A stretch of DNA of 64,000 bases from JACKIC01 sp964392305 (GTDB lineage Bacteria > Planctomycetota > UBA1135 > UBA2386): contig CAYMPV010000003.1 of the NCBI GenBank assembly GCA_964392305.1, forward strand, positions 62,001 through 126,000. The letters are read 5' to 3'. Shown here piece by piece: positions 36,773 to 44,545 of this stretch (positions within the stretch are counted from its first letter, which is position 1; each line of letters opens with the position of its first letter). The position numbers were made by a program, and so were the translations under genes. The notes under the pieces were generated by a model. It ran no database searches and was not told where the DNA came from. It was given only the letters and a program-made list of their open reading frames with translations.

Positions 36773-37690
36773 TCAGCGACCGTCCTTGCCGGCCCCTTGC
36801 TCGGCCGCCTCTTCCTTCACGGGCGCCGCACCCTTGGCAGCTTCCCGAAGCGCCGCCAGTTCGTCTTCTGCACCGGCCGCCTCGATGAACTGCTCGATGG
36901 TCCATTGACGCGCGCGCAGCGGGTGCTCTTCGGGCATCACCTGCAGCAGATGCGGCAGCATCACGAAACTCAGGTAGGCGACCCCAAGACGCGTGGCGTG
37001 CAGACGGTCTTCCTGCTGCAACGCCAGGGGCGGTGTCTGCAGCAACCCGGACGCGAGCGGCAGCACCAGACCCTTGCCGCGACTGTTGGCGACGAACCCA
37101 GCCAGCGGCACGAGGTGCAGGTTGGGGTGCGCAGCCACGGCCCCTCGTAGACGCTCATTGAGCTTCGCGAGCACTTCGGGGCCCGGGATCTGGCGCGGGC
37201 TCAACATGCGCCGCGCTGCGCCGGTCATGTCGGGCAGGTCGCCGATCAGCACCGGCAGCTCGAGCTCGGTGAGCATGTCGAGCCCCTTGTCGAGCAGCAG
37301 GCTACGCGCCTGCAGTTCGTCGCCGCTCACGTAGCCGTAGGCGAACCAGAACAGGAAGTCGACGGCGAGCACCACGTCCGGCTTACGCTTCTTCAGCAGC
37401 GCGATCTCCCGCTCGGCGACCTCGACGGGCTTCTGGAACAGCACCGCCATCTCGGTCGGGCTGTGCGTCGTCACCTTGCCGGCTTCGTCGGCCCAGGCCC
37501 GGAACACCGTCTGCAGCGGCACCGAGTCGCCCTGCTTGTCGGCGCCGAACAGCGGCCCGTCCTCGAACCCGGCGCTGACGCTCGCACCGATGATGTGGAT
37601 GCGCACCGGCGCGGGCGCGGCGGCGGTCGCTTGAGCAAGCGCGATCGTCGGCGTCAGGGCGAACAGCGCGAGCAGGTGGTGGACCTTCAT
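36773..37690 (-). CDS. Exported SGNH/GDSL-type hydrolase
   Basis: A 305-residue protein with a signal peptide (MKVHHLLALFALTPTIALAQA). The SGNH fold is suggested by the block I nucleophile in HIIGASVSAGFED (Ser about residue 37), DVVLAVDFLFW, and the block V His in DRLHATRLGVAY (about 246). The family includes esterases, lipases and sugar or peptidoglycan O-acetyl esterases. It is the downstream neighbour of the NagZ-like fusion (59-base gap), so removal of acetyl groups from peptidoglycan sugars is a reasonable inference but is not shown by the sequence. The C-terminus is a charged Glu/Lys/Ala tail. Confidence 0.78.
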   Translation of the reverse strand: MKVHHLLALFALTPTIALAQATAAAPAPVRIHIIGASVSAGFEDGPLFGADKQGDSVPLQTVFRAWADEAGKVTTHSPTEMAVLFQKPVEVAEREIALLKKRKPDVVLAVDFLFWFAYGYVSGDELQARSLLLDKGLDMLTELELPVLIGDLPDMTGAARRMLSPRQIPGPEVLAKLNERLRGAVAAHPNLHLVPLAGFVANSRGKGLVLPLASGLLQTPPLALQQEDRLHATRLGVAYLSFVMLPHLLQVMPEEHPLRARQWTIEQFIEAAGAEDELAALREAAKGAAPVKEEAAEQGAGKDGR

Positions 37691-37749
37691 GCGGCGCAGT
37701 GTTGCCGCGCCGCGTCACCCCCGCAAGTCCCGCCGGCGCTCCGCGACGT

Positions 37750-40530
37750 TCAGCGCAGCGCCGCGCGCACCAGGTCGTGCACGGCACGGCGCACCGCGGT
37801 GATCTTGTTGTTGACGCGCGTCGGATACACGCGGTTGGTGAGCAGCACGATGCACAAGTCGTTCTGCCGGTCGCAGACCAGCGACGTCCCGGTGAAGCCG
37901 GTGTGCCCGAACGTTCCCGGCGGCACTTCACTGCCCGCGTAGCCACCGCTCTGCTGCAACTGGTAACCCAGGCCGCGGCTGCGGTCGCCGGGCACCAGCC
38001 CGGCGGACGACGTGGCGACGTCGAGCAGGTCGCGGGGCAACACACCTCGGCCACCGCCGAGCAAGGCGACACCGTAGGCGAGCACGTCGCGCCCGGTGGC
38101 GAACAGGCCCGCGTGCCCCGAGACGCCGCCCATCGCGAACGCGTTTTCGTCGTGCACGAAGCCGCGCACGATGCCACCGCGCGCTTCGTCGCGTTCGGTC
38201 GGCGCGGCGCCGTCGAGCGATTCGCCCGATGTCGGCGCAAAGCGCGCGCCACTCATGCCGAAGCGATCGAACACCTCACGCTGCACGAACGTCGCGAACG
38301 ACTCGCCGCTGCACGCCTCGACCACCGCCATCAGCAGGATGAAGCCGAGGTCGCTGTAGGTGGTCGAGCTGCCCGGTTCGTACATCAGGCCTTCGGCCGC
38401 GGCAGCGGCGACGATCGCTTCCTTGCCCGACAACGTGCGGTAATAACGTTCGTAGGCCGGCAGGCCGCCGCAGTGCGCCAGCAGGTGTTTGATCGTGACC
38501 GTGTCCTTGCCGGTCCCGGCGAACGCGGGTAGCCACTTGTGCACCGGGTCGTCCAGCGACAGCTTGCCGAGCGCGGCGAGGCGCAGGATCGCCGGTGTGG
38601 TCGCGCAGACCTTGGTCAACGAAGCGAGGTCGAACAGTGTGTCGACGGTGACCAGCGGCGCCTGTGGTGAGTATTCGTGACGGCCGACCGCGACCTCGGC
38701 CAGCAGTTTGCCATGGCGCGCGACCAGACAGACCGCCCCCGGGAACGCGCCGTCGTCGACTGCCGCCTGCAGACGCGCCTGCAGTTGTGCCGGCAGATCG
38801 GGCGCGACGTCACCGGCCTGCAGGTCGCCAGGCACGACCCCGTCGTTCGCATACAGTGACGCGCCGCTGCCGGCCGCCGCCACGCCCGGAATCGACACGG
38901 GCAGCCGTCCGGTGCATCCGCCGAGCCCACCCAGGACTGCCGCAGCGGCCTCTTCGGTCCTGGCGGTCGCCACGAAAGCGGCGAGGTAGGTGTCGATCAC
39001 GGGCAGTTGCATCACCAGGTAGGGGTTGCCGAACGACACCGCGACGACGCGCTGATCGCCGCGCAGCGCGTCGAGCACGGGCCGCAACACACGCGGCACG
39101 GCGACCCCACCCGAGTACTCACGCACCTTGACCGCCAGGCCGAGCACCACGGTCTCGGCGGCCGCAACCTTGGCGGCGACCACCGCGATTTCTTCCTTGG
39201 AGCTGTCGCCCGACAAACGCAACTCGGGGCCCGCAGTCAGGGCCGCGAGGTTCGCGGCGAACGTCTGCAATGCCCCCTCGTCCTTGTCGAGCAGGTTGAC
39301 GATCACCGTGCCGGACGCGTTCGCGGCGCGCAGCGGCAGGTTGTCGCCGCGATCACGCACCAAGGTCAGGCCCCGCGCGGCGATCTCGCTGGCGACGGAC
39401 ATCGAAGCCGGCGTGCGCAGTTGCTCACGCCACGACGGATCGAGCTGGCCACCGCCGCTCAGCAGGCCGACGCGCGACTTCATGCCCAAGATGCGGCGCA
39501 CGGCGTCGTCGAGGCGCGCCATCGGCACGCGGCCACCCCGCACGGCCTGCACCACCGCCGCGCGCGCGGCGACCGGATCGGGTGGCATCAGCAGCACGTC
39601 GGCGCCGGCGAGCAGCGCGCGCACGGCGACTTCGCCGGGCGGGAACGCATTCTTGACGCCGCCCATCTCGAGCGCGTCGGTGACCACCAACCCGGTGAAG
39701 CCGAGTTCCTCACGCAGCACCTCGTGCAGGATCTTGTGGCTCAACGTCGCCGGCACGTTCGCCTGTTCACCGAGCCCGGGCACGGCGAGGTGCCCGGTCA
39801 TCACCGACTCGAGCCCTTCCTTGGCCGCCGCCGCGAACGGCAACAGTTCGACGCGGCGCAGGCGGGCGCCGTCGCCGGGCACGGTCGGCAGCTCCAGGTG
39901 CGAGTCGCTGTCGACGTCGCCGTGGCCGGGGAAGTGTTTGCCACAGGCGATCAACCCCTCGCTGCGCACGCCGCGCGCGAACGCGCTGCCGAGCCGCGCC
40001 ACCAGTTCGGGCTGCTCGCCGAAACTGCGCACGTTGATGATCGGGTTGGCCGGGTTGCTGTTGACGTCGAGCACCGGCGCGAACACCCAGTGAAACCCGA
40101 GCGCCTTGGCTTCCTGCGCGGTGACCTTGCCCATCGCTTCGGCCAGCCGTGCGCTGCGCGTCGCGCCGACCAGCATCTGGTTGCCGAGTTCGGTCGCGCC
40201 CGACAGCCGGAACCACACGCCGCCTTCGAAGTCGCCGGCGAGCAGCAGCGGCACCTTGCTGGCCGCCTGCAATCTGGGGATCAGTGCGGCGGCGTCATCG
40301 ACCGTGCCCAGGCTCAGGATCACGCCGCCGAGTTCGGCGTCACGCACCCAGGAGAGCATGCGTTCGTGGTTGTTGGTTTCGCCCTCGCCGGAACTGCGCG
40401 ACAGCGACCACGACATGAACAGCTGCCCGGCCTTCTGTTCGAGGGTCAGCCGCTGCAGCAGCTCTTCCGCCTGATCCTGGGTGTTGGCGACGGTGGCGAA
40501 CAGGACGGCGGCAGCGGCGAATCGGATCAC
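37750..40530 (-). CDS. nagZ: Exported NagZ-type GH3 beta-N-acetylhexosaminidase fused to a class C beta-lactamase-like serine hydrolase
   Basis: A 926-residue exported protein starting at the GTG 40530, with signal peptide MIRFAAAAVLFATVAN. Residues about 25-345 are a GH3 catalytic domain of NagZ type: ACGKHFPGHGDVDSDSHLEL (about 193-212), holding the His/Asp general acid motif, and VVTDALEMGG, with the Asp nucleophile (about 283). Residues about 360-560 are the GH3 C-terminal sandwich. Residues about 590-926 are a beta-lactamase/serine-hydrolase domain with SLTKVCATTP (Ser-x-x-Lys, about 637), TTYSDLGF and GHTGFTGTS. The chain would remove GlcNAc from muropeptides and perhaps act on peptides or esters. 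A TTGTCT-16-TACTGT promoter ends 7 bases before the start. Confidence 0.9.
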   Translation of the reverse strand: MIRFAAAAVLFATVANTQDQAEELLQRLTLEQKAGQLFMSWSLSRSSGEGETNNHERMLSWVRDAELGGVILSLGTVDDAAALIPRLQAASKVPLLLAGDFEGGVWFRLSGATELGNQMLVGATRSARLAEAMGKVTAQEAKALGFHWVFAPVLDVNSNPANPIINVRSFGEQPELVARLGSAFARGVRSEGLIACGKHFPGHGDVDSDSHLELPTVPGDGARLRRVELLPFAAAAKEGLESVMTGHLAVPGLGEQANVPATLSHKILHEVLREELGFTGLVVTDALEMGGVKNAFPPGEVAVRALLAGADVLLMPPDPVAARAAVVQAVRGGRVPMARLDDAVRRILGMKSRVGLLSGGGQLDPSWREQLRTPASMSVASEIAARGLTLVRDRGDNLPLRAANASGTVIVNLLDKDEGALQTFAANLAALTAGPELRLSGDSSKEEIAVVAAKVAAAETVVLGLAVKVREYSGGVAVPRVLRPVLDALRGDQRVVAVSFGNPYLVMQLPVIDTYLAAFVATARTEEAAAAVLGGLGGCTGRLPVSIPGVAAAGSGASLYANDGVVPGDLQAGDVAPDLPAQLQARLQAAVDDGAFPGAVCLVARHGKLLAEVAVGRHEYSPQAPLVTVDTLFDLASLTKVCATTPAILRLAALGKLSLDDPVHKWLPAFAGTGKDTVTIKHLLAHCGGLPAYERYYRTLSGKEAIVAAAAAEGLMYEPGSSTTYSDLGFILLMAVVEACSGESFATFVQREVFDRFGMSGARFAPTSGESLDGAAPTERDEARGGIVRGFVHDENAFAMGGVSGHAGLFATGRDVLAYGVALLGGGRGVLPRDLLDVATSSAGLVPGDRSRGLGYQLQQSGGYAGSEVPPGTFGHTGFTGTSLVCDRQNDLCIVLLTNRVYPTRVNNKITAVRRAVHDLVRAALR

Positions 40531-40537
40531 GGCGCCA

Positions 40538-40565
40538 ACAGTAGCTGGCGACCCTGGCCAGACAA
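40538..40565 (-). promoter_or_regulatory. Promoter of the GH3-beta-lactamase gene
   Basis: The minus strand reads TTGTCT (40565-40560), 16 bases, TACTGT (40543-40538), then 7 bases to the GTG start. With no ribosome site, the mRNA would be leaderless or nearly so. Confidence 0.45.
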
Positions 40566-40652
40566 TCAGGGCTCCGGACGCTCCCCTTCGTCAGCCGCGA
40601 ACATCGCGAACTCGGGCCCGTAGCGGATCACGCCACCACCGTCGGCCACCAT
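40566..40652 (-). CDS. Possible 28-residue small ORF
   Basis: Between nagB and the GH3 fusion an ATG opens a 28-codon frame beginning MVADGGGVIRYGPEF and ending in an acidic tail. Its composition looks protein-like but the ribosome site is weak, and it could instead be a remnant of a longer gene. No family is recognised. Confidence 0.25.
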   Translation of the reverse strand: MVADGGGVIRYGPEFAMFAADEGERPEP

Positions 40653-40684
40653 CGCTGCCGCACGTTCCCCGGACTGTGGCGGGG

Positions 40685-41440
40685 TCAGGGCGCCGTTGCA
40701 CCCGACTCGAGCCCCGCGGCCGCAGCATGATCGAGCAGCACCAACACGTCGGCGTGGCGGCGCAACACCGACGCCGGGCACGCGGTCGACTCCGGCCCGT
40801 GCAGCATCGCGCGCACCGCGGGCGCCTTGTTGGCTCCGAACGCGCACAGCACCAGCCGGCGCGCCTGCAGGATCGTGTCGATGCCCGAGGTCGCGGCCTC
40901 GCGCGGCGGCTCCTCGGGGGCGAAGCGCTTGCGCGCATCCTCACGCGTGGTCTCGGCGAGTCGGGTGACGTGGAAGCCGCTCTCGAACGGCGTGCCCGGT
41001 TCGTTGAACGCGAGGTGACCGTTGCGGCCGATGCCCAGGAACTGCAGCACCACGCCGCCTGCACGCGAGAGCCGCGCCGCGTGCGCGAGCAGCCCCGCGT
41101 CACTGCCGTCGTGCGGCACCGGCAGGAACGTGCCCCGCCGCAGCATCTCGCGCAGCGGCGGGCAGACCTCGCAGAGTTCGTGCACCATGCCGCCGCGGCG
41201 ATCGGGCCCGAATCCGAGGTACTCGTCGAGGTGCGTGGCGACGAACGCCTTGGGGTCGAGGCGCCCGGCGACGAGTTCGTCACCGAGCGCCCGCAGCATC
41301 GCCGCGTAGGTGCCGCCCGTGGCAAAACCGAGCAGCGGCTGCCGGGACGTGGTGACGACGCGTCGGATCTCGTCGAGCAGCAACGGCACCGCGTCGGCGG
41401 CGGCGGGCAGGATGCGGATCTGGGGAACGTTCGCGGCCAT
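40685..41440 (-). CDS. nagB: Glucosamine-6-phosphate deaminase
   Basis: A 251-residue cytosolic enzyme converting glucosamine 6-phosphate to fructose 6-phosphate and ammonia. ATG 41440 is preferred to the upstream 41479 because the family starts just before the first strand (VPQIRILP). Signatures are LLGFATGGTYAAML (sugar-phosphate loop), ATHLDEYLGFG and FLGIGRNGHLAFNEPG, the Bacillus-type form of the deaminase active-site motif. It is part of the left-going amino-sugar cluster. A 15-bp palindrome immediately precedes the ATG. Confidence 0.93.
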   Translation of the reverse strand: MAANVPQIRILPAAADAVPLLLDEIRRVVTTSRQPLLGFATGGTYAAMLRALGDELVAGRLDPKAFVATHLDEYLGFGPDRRGGMVHELCEVCPPLREMLRRGTFLPVPHDGSDAGLLAHAARLSRAGGVVLQFLGIGRNGHLAFNEPGTPFESGFHVTRLAETTREDARKRFAPEEPPREAATSGIDTILQARRLVLCAFGANKAPAVRAMLHGPESTACPASVLRRHADVLVLLDHAAAAGLESGATAP

Positions 41441-41444
41441 CGGG

Positions 41445-41459
41445 CCGCACACTGTGCGG
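41445..41459. promoter_or_regulatory. Perfect 15-bp palindrome before nagB
   Basis: CCGCACA, a central C, then TGTGCGG form a perfect inverted repeat ending 4 bases from the nagB ATG. This is the right place and size for a repressor site, or for a small hairpin occluding the start region. Confidence 0.4.
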
Positions 41460-41483
41460 AGCGCCCGCCCGCCGGGCAAGTGA

Positions 41484-42431
41484 CTACTTCTTGTCGTCGT
41501 TGCCCGCGGCTTGCTGCTGGGCTGGCGGTGCCGGCATCGGCGCGCCGGTCACGCGCATCGCGATCCGGTAGAGGTGCGTGCGCGCGGTCACGAACAGGTC
41601 GGTTCCGTCATTGCCGCCGAACGCGCAGTTGGTCGGGATCTGGTCGAGTTCGATCAGCGCGAGCGGTTTGCCGTCCTTCGACCAGACGCGCACGCCGTCC
41701 TGCGAGGTGGTGTAGAGATTGCCCAACGCGTCGCAACGCATGCCGTCCGAGCCGCCCGGCAGCCAGAACACGGGCTTGGACAGCGTGCCGTCAGCCAGCA
41801 CGTCGAACGCCCCCACCCGCTGCTTGCGGCCGCTGTCCGCGATGTAGAGCCGCGCGTGGTCCGGCGAGAAGCACAGACCGTTGGGCTCGGCGAACTCGGT
41901 CTGCACCACCGTGAGCACACCGGTCTTGCCGTCGATGCGGTAGACATGGTTGCCGGGTTGTTCGCGTTTGCGCTTGCCCAAGCCATAGGTCGGGTCGGTG
42001 AACCAGATCGAAGCGTCGTGACGCACGACCACGTCGTTGGGCGAGTTGAGCGGCGCGTCGGCGAACGTCGCGGCGAGCACGGTGAGTTTGCCGTCCGGTT
42101 CGTGGCGCACGACGTTGCGGGCTTCGTGCTGACAGCTCAGCAACCGGCCTTGCCGGTCGAGGGTGTTGCCGTTCGCCGCGGCGCTGGCTTTCCAGGTCTT
42201 GACGCCATCGGCAGCGGTCCAGCGTCGCCATTCGTTCGCGGGGATGTCCGAGAACAGCAAGGCCTGCTCCGCCGCGAGCCAGACCGGTCCTTCGCAGAAC
42301 TGCAGGTCGCTGGCCAGCGCCTCGACCTTGGCGTCCGGCGCGAACAGGTCCTTGGCCGCGGCGTCGAGCAACTCGATCTGGGCCGGAGCCGCGGCGGTCG
42401 AGAACACGACGACGAGAATGAGGTCACGCAT
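41484..42431 (-). CDS. Exported SMP-30/gluconolactonase-like protein
   Basis: A 315-residue protein with a short signal peptide (MRDLILVVVFSTAAAPAQ). It is a six-bladed propeller of the SMP-30/gluconolactonase type: EGPVWLAAEQALLFSDIP near residue 47, NGNTLDRQGRLLSCQHEAR, SPNDVVVRHDASIWFTDPTYG with metal-binding Asn/Asp, EPNGLCFSPDHARLYIADS and GSDGMRCDALGNLY. It would hydrolyse sugar lactones in the periplasm; the divalent metal ligands look intact. The start is two bases after the stop of the nagX-like gene, so it is translationally coupled in the amino-sugar cluster. Confidence 0.88.
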   Translation of the reverse strand: MRDLILVVVFSTAAAPAQIELLDAAAKDLFAPDAKVEALASDLQFCEGPVWLAAEQALLFSDIPANEWRRWTAADGVKTWKASAAANGNTLDRQGRLLSCQHEARNVVRHEPDGKLTVLAATFADAPLNSPNDVVVRHDASIWFTDPTYGLGKRKREQPGNHVYRIDGKTGVLTVVQTEFAEPNGLCFSPDHARLYIADSGRKQRVGAFDVLADGTLSKPVFWLPGGSDGMRCDALGNLYTTSQDGVRVWSKDGKPLALIELDQIPTNCAFGGNDGTDLFVTARTHLYRIAMRVTGAPMPAPPAQQQAAGNDDKK

Positions 42432-42433
42432 GG

Positions 42434-43603
42434 TCACACCTTCCAGACGAAGCCGCGTCGGTAGAGCGCGGCGAGGATCATGTACCACCCCACGATCCAG
42501 ATCAGCGAGAAACACAGCGACGCCAGCATCGGGTCGCCGATCGGCAACAACACGGTGCGGAAGAACCACTCCTTGACGCTGATCGCCCCGCCTTCGGTCG
42601 GCACGGTCCACAGCGAACCGACGATGCGACCGACGAGCCCGCTGCCGACGAACACCAGCAGCGCATTGACGCCATAGACCTGCAGCGGGTGCGCGAGCCG
42701 ATGCCAGCCGCGCACGTCGAACAGCCATTGGCAACAAGCCAGCGTGACCGTCGCGATGCCGGCGGTCCACACCGCGTAGCTGCTGGTCCACAGCGGCTTG
42801 TTGAACGGCAAGACGAACGACCAGGAGACACCGATCAACAGCAGCACGGCGCCGATGCCGAGCAGGCGCACGACCTTCTGCGCACCGTCGCGTGCCGACA
42901 CCAATACGCGCCCGGCCTCGACCCCGAACAGACACGTCGCCACTGCCGGAATCGTGCTGAGCAGCCCTTCGGGGTCGTACTTGCCCTTGACCCAGATGTG
43001 ATCGCCGAACACCGCGCGATCGATGTAGCCCTGCAGCGTCGTGACCGGATCGTCGAGATCGGGCGCCCCGACGCCCGGCACGGACACCAGCGTGACCAGC
43101 GCCCAATAGCCCAACAGACAACCCAGCAATACGAGCCGCTGCGTGCGCACCGTCGTGAACAAGAACAGCAGCGCGGCGACGCCGTAGCAGACGCCGATGC
43201 GCTGCAACACGCCCGGGAAGCGCGTGCGCAGCAGCGGGGCGAACAGTTCCCGATCCGCTTCGAAGGTCAGCAGCGGGAACGCCGACAAGAACATGCCGAG
43301 CAGCACCAGCATCACCACGCGCCAGGCGATCTTCTGCACCAGCGGCCCGCGCGGCACCGCGGCGGCCAGCTTCTTGGTGAACGCGGGCACGATCGCGACG
43401 CCGGCGCAGAACAGGAACGTGGGGAACACCAGGTCGGTGAACGTGCAGCCGTGCCACTCGGCGTGACGCAGCGGCGCGTATTGGTACTTCGCCCCCCACC
43501 GCCCGGGGTTGTTGACCAGGATCATCGCCGCGATCGAGAGGCCACGCAGCGCGTCGAGGCCGATCCAGCGATTGCCGGCAAGCGCCGGCGCCGGGTCGCT
43601 CAC
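42434..43603 (-). CDS. nagX: NagX-like (HGSNAT/DUF5009) transmembrane acyltransferase
   Basis: A 389-residue membrane protein with about ten helices, belonging to the COG4299 family of heparan-alpha-glucosaminide acetyltransferase homologues. The GTG at 43603 overlaps the murQ stop (GTGA). Typical features are RWIGLDALRGLSIAAMILVNN at residue 12, with DALRG, then GCTFTDLVFPTFLFCAGVAI, GVLQRIGVCYGVAALL, and the late loop TVPTEGG. In proteobacterial GlcNAc regulons NagX is linked to amino-sugar use, and its partners here (murQ, nagB, NagZ-type enzyme) agree with that. It may acetylate an amino sugar across the membrane; this is not proven for bacterial members. Confidence 0.85.
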   Translation of the reverse strand: MSDPAPALAGNRWIGLDALRGLSIAAMILVNNPGRWGAKYQYAPLRHAEWHGCTFTDLVFPTFLFCAGVAIVPAFTKKLAAAVPRGPLVQKIAWRVVMLVLLGMFLSAFPLLTFEADRELFAPLLRTRFPGVLQRIGVCYGVAALLFLFTTVRTQRLVLLGCLLGYWALVTLVSVPGVGAPDLDDPVTTLQGYIDRAVFGDHIWVKGKYDPEGLLSTIPAVATCLFGVEAGRVLVSARDGAQKVVRLLGIGAVLLLIGVSWSFVLPFNKPLWTSSYAVWTAGIATVTLACCQWLFDVRGWHRLAHPLQVYGVNALLVFVGSGLVGRIVGSLWTVPTEGGAISVKEWFFRTVLLPIGDPMLASLCFSLIWIVGWYMILAALYRRGFVWKV

Positions 43604-44502
43604 GACTCGAGCGCCCCGCGCACGCTGCCCTCGCGATGGAACAGCATGGTGCGGGCCTGCGGTGCGTCGACACCCCTGCGCAGCACGACGATCGCGGTCT
43701 TCACTTCGCCGTCGCACTCACCGAGCACCCGTTCGGCGGTGGCGAGGTCGCAACCGGCAGCCTCGGCGACGATGCGCCGGCTCCGCGCCACCAGTTTGTC
43801 GTTGCTCGCCATCAGGTCGACCATCAGGTTGCCGTAGACCTTGTGGCGCCGCACGAACGCACCCGTGCTCAGCATGTTGAGCACCATCTTGGTGGCCGTG
43901 CCGGCCTTGAGCCGCGTGCTGCCGGTCAGCACCTCGGGCCCGGTGATCACCTCGATCGCCAGTTCGGCGGCGGCGGCCACGGCGCTGCCGGCGTTGCAGA
44001 CCACGGCGATGGTCAGCGCCTGCTGCTCGCGCGCATAGCGCAGGGCACCGACCACGTACGGCGTGCGGCCGCTCGCGGCGATGCCGACGACGACGTCCTT
44101 GGCGCACAGTTCGAGCTGGCGCAGATCGGCGGCGCCGAGCGCTTCCTTGTCCTCGGCGCCTTCGACGGCCTGCAGGAACGCGCCGGGCCCGCCGGCGATC
44201 AGACCGAGCACCTGGTGCGGATCGGCCGAGAACGTCGGTGGGCATTCGACCGCGTCGAGCACACCGAGCCGGCCCGAGGTGCCCGCGCCGCAGTAGATCA
44301 GCCGGCCGCCCTTACGCAGCCGTTCGGCGATCGCGTCGACGGCGTCGGCGATGCGCGGTACCTGTTGGCGCACCGCGTCGGCGACGGTGCGATCCTCGTC
44401 GTTCATCGCCGCGACCAGGTCGCGCGTCGTCATCGCATCGAGGTCGGTGGTGCGCGGATTGCGCATCTCCGTGGTGAGCGCTGTGAGATCCGGTTTGGTC
44501 AT
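43600..44502 (-). CDS. murQ: N-acetylmuramic acid 6-phosphate etherase
   Basis: A 300-residue cytosolic enzyme that cleaves the D-lactyl ether of MurNAc 6-phosphate to GlcNAc 6-phosphate. ATG 44502 is used; the extension to 44574 overlaps the divergent promoter. Family marks are TEMRNPRTTDLDAMTTRDLV, RLIYCGAGTSGRLGVLDAVECPPTFS (SIS domain with the key Glu), GIAASGRTPYVVGAL, GPEVLTGSTRLKAGTATKMVLNM and the C-terminal AEAAGCDLATAERVL. It heads the left-going operon. A supply of MurNAc 6-phosphate is required, but no MurNAc kinase or PTS gene is in the window. Confidence 0.95.
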   Translation of the reverse strand: MTKPDLTALTTEMRNPRTTDLDAMTTRDLVAAMNDEDRTVADAVRQQVPRIADAVDAIAERLRKGGRLIYCGAGTSGRLGVLDAVECPPTFSADPHQVLGLIAGGPGAFLQAVEGAEDKEALGAADLRQLELCAKDVVVGIAASGRTPYVVGALRYAREQQALTIAVVCNAGSAVAAAAELAIEVITGPEVLTGSTRLKAGTATKMVLNMLSTGAFVRRHKVYGNLMVDLMASNDKLVARSRRIVAEAAGCDLATAERVLGECDGEVKTAIVVLRRGVDAPQARTMLFHREGSVRGALES

Positions 44503-44515
44503 CGCTGGGCGGGCC

Positions 44516-44523
44516 AGTATAGA
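44516..44523. promoter_or_regulatory. Shared, nearly symmetric -10 element of a divergent promoter
   Basis: The octamer AGTATAGA reads TATAGA (44518-44523) rightward toward the symporter and TATACT (44521-44516) leftward toward murQ. Both start codons are within 30 bases (22 and 13 bases from the respective -10 ends), so one A+T-rich site would open for both directions. Confidence 0.55.
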
Positions 44524-44545
44524 CGCATCGTCTGCCGCGTCCGCC

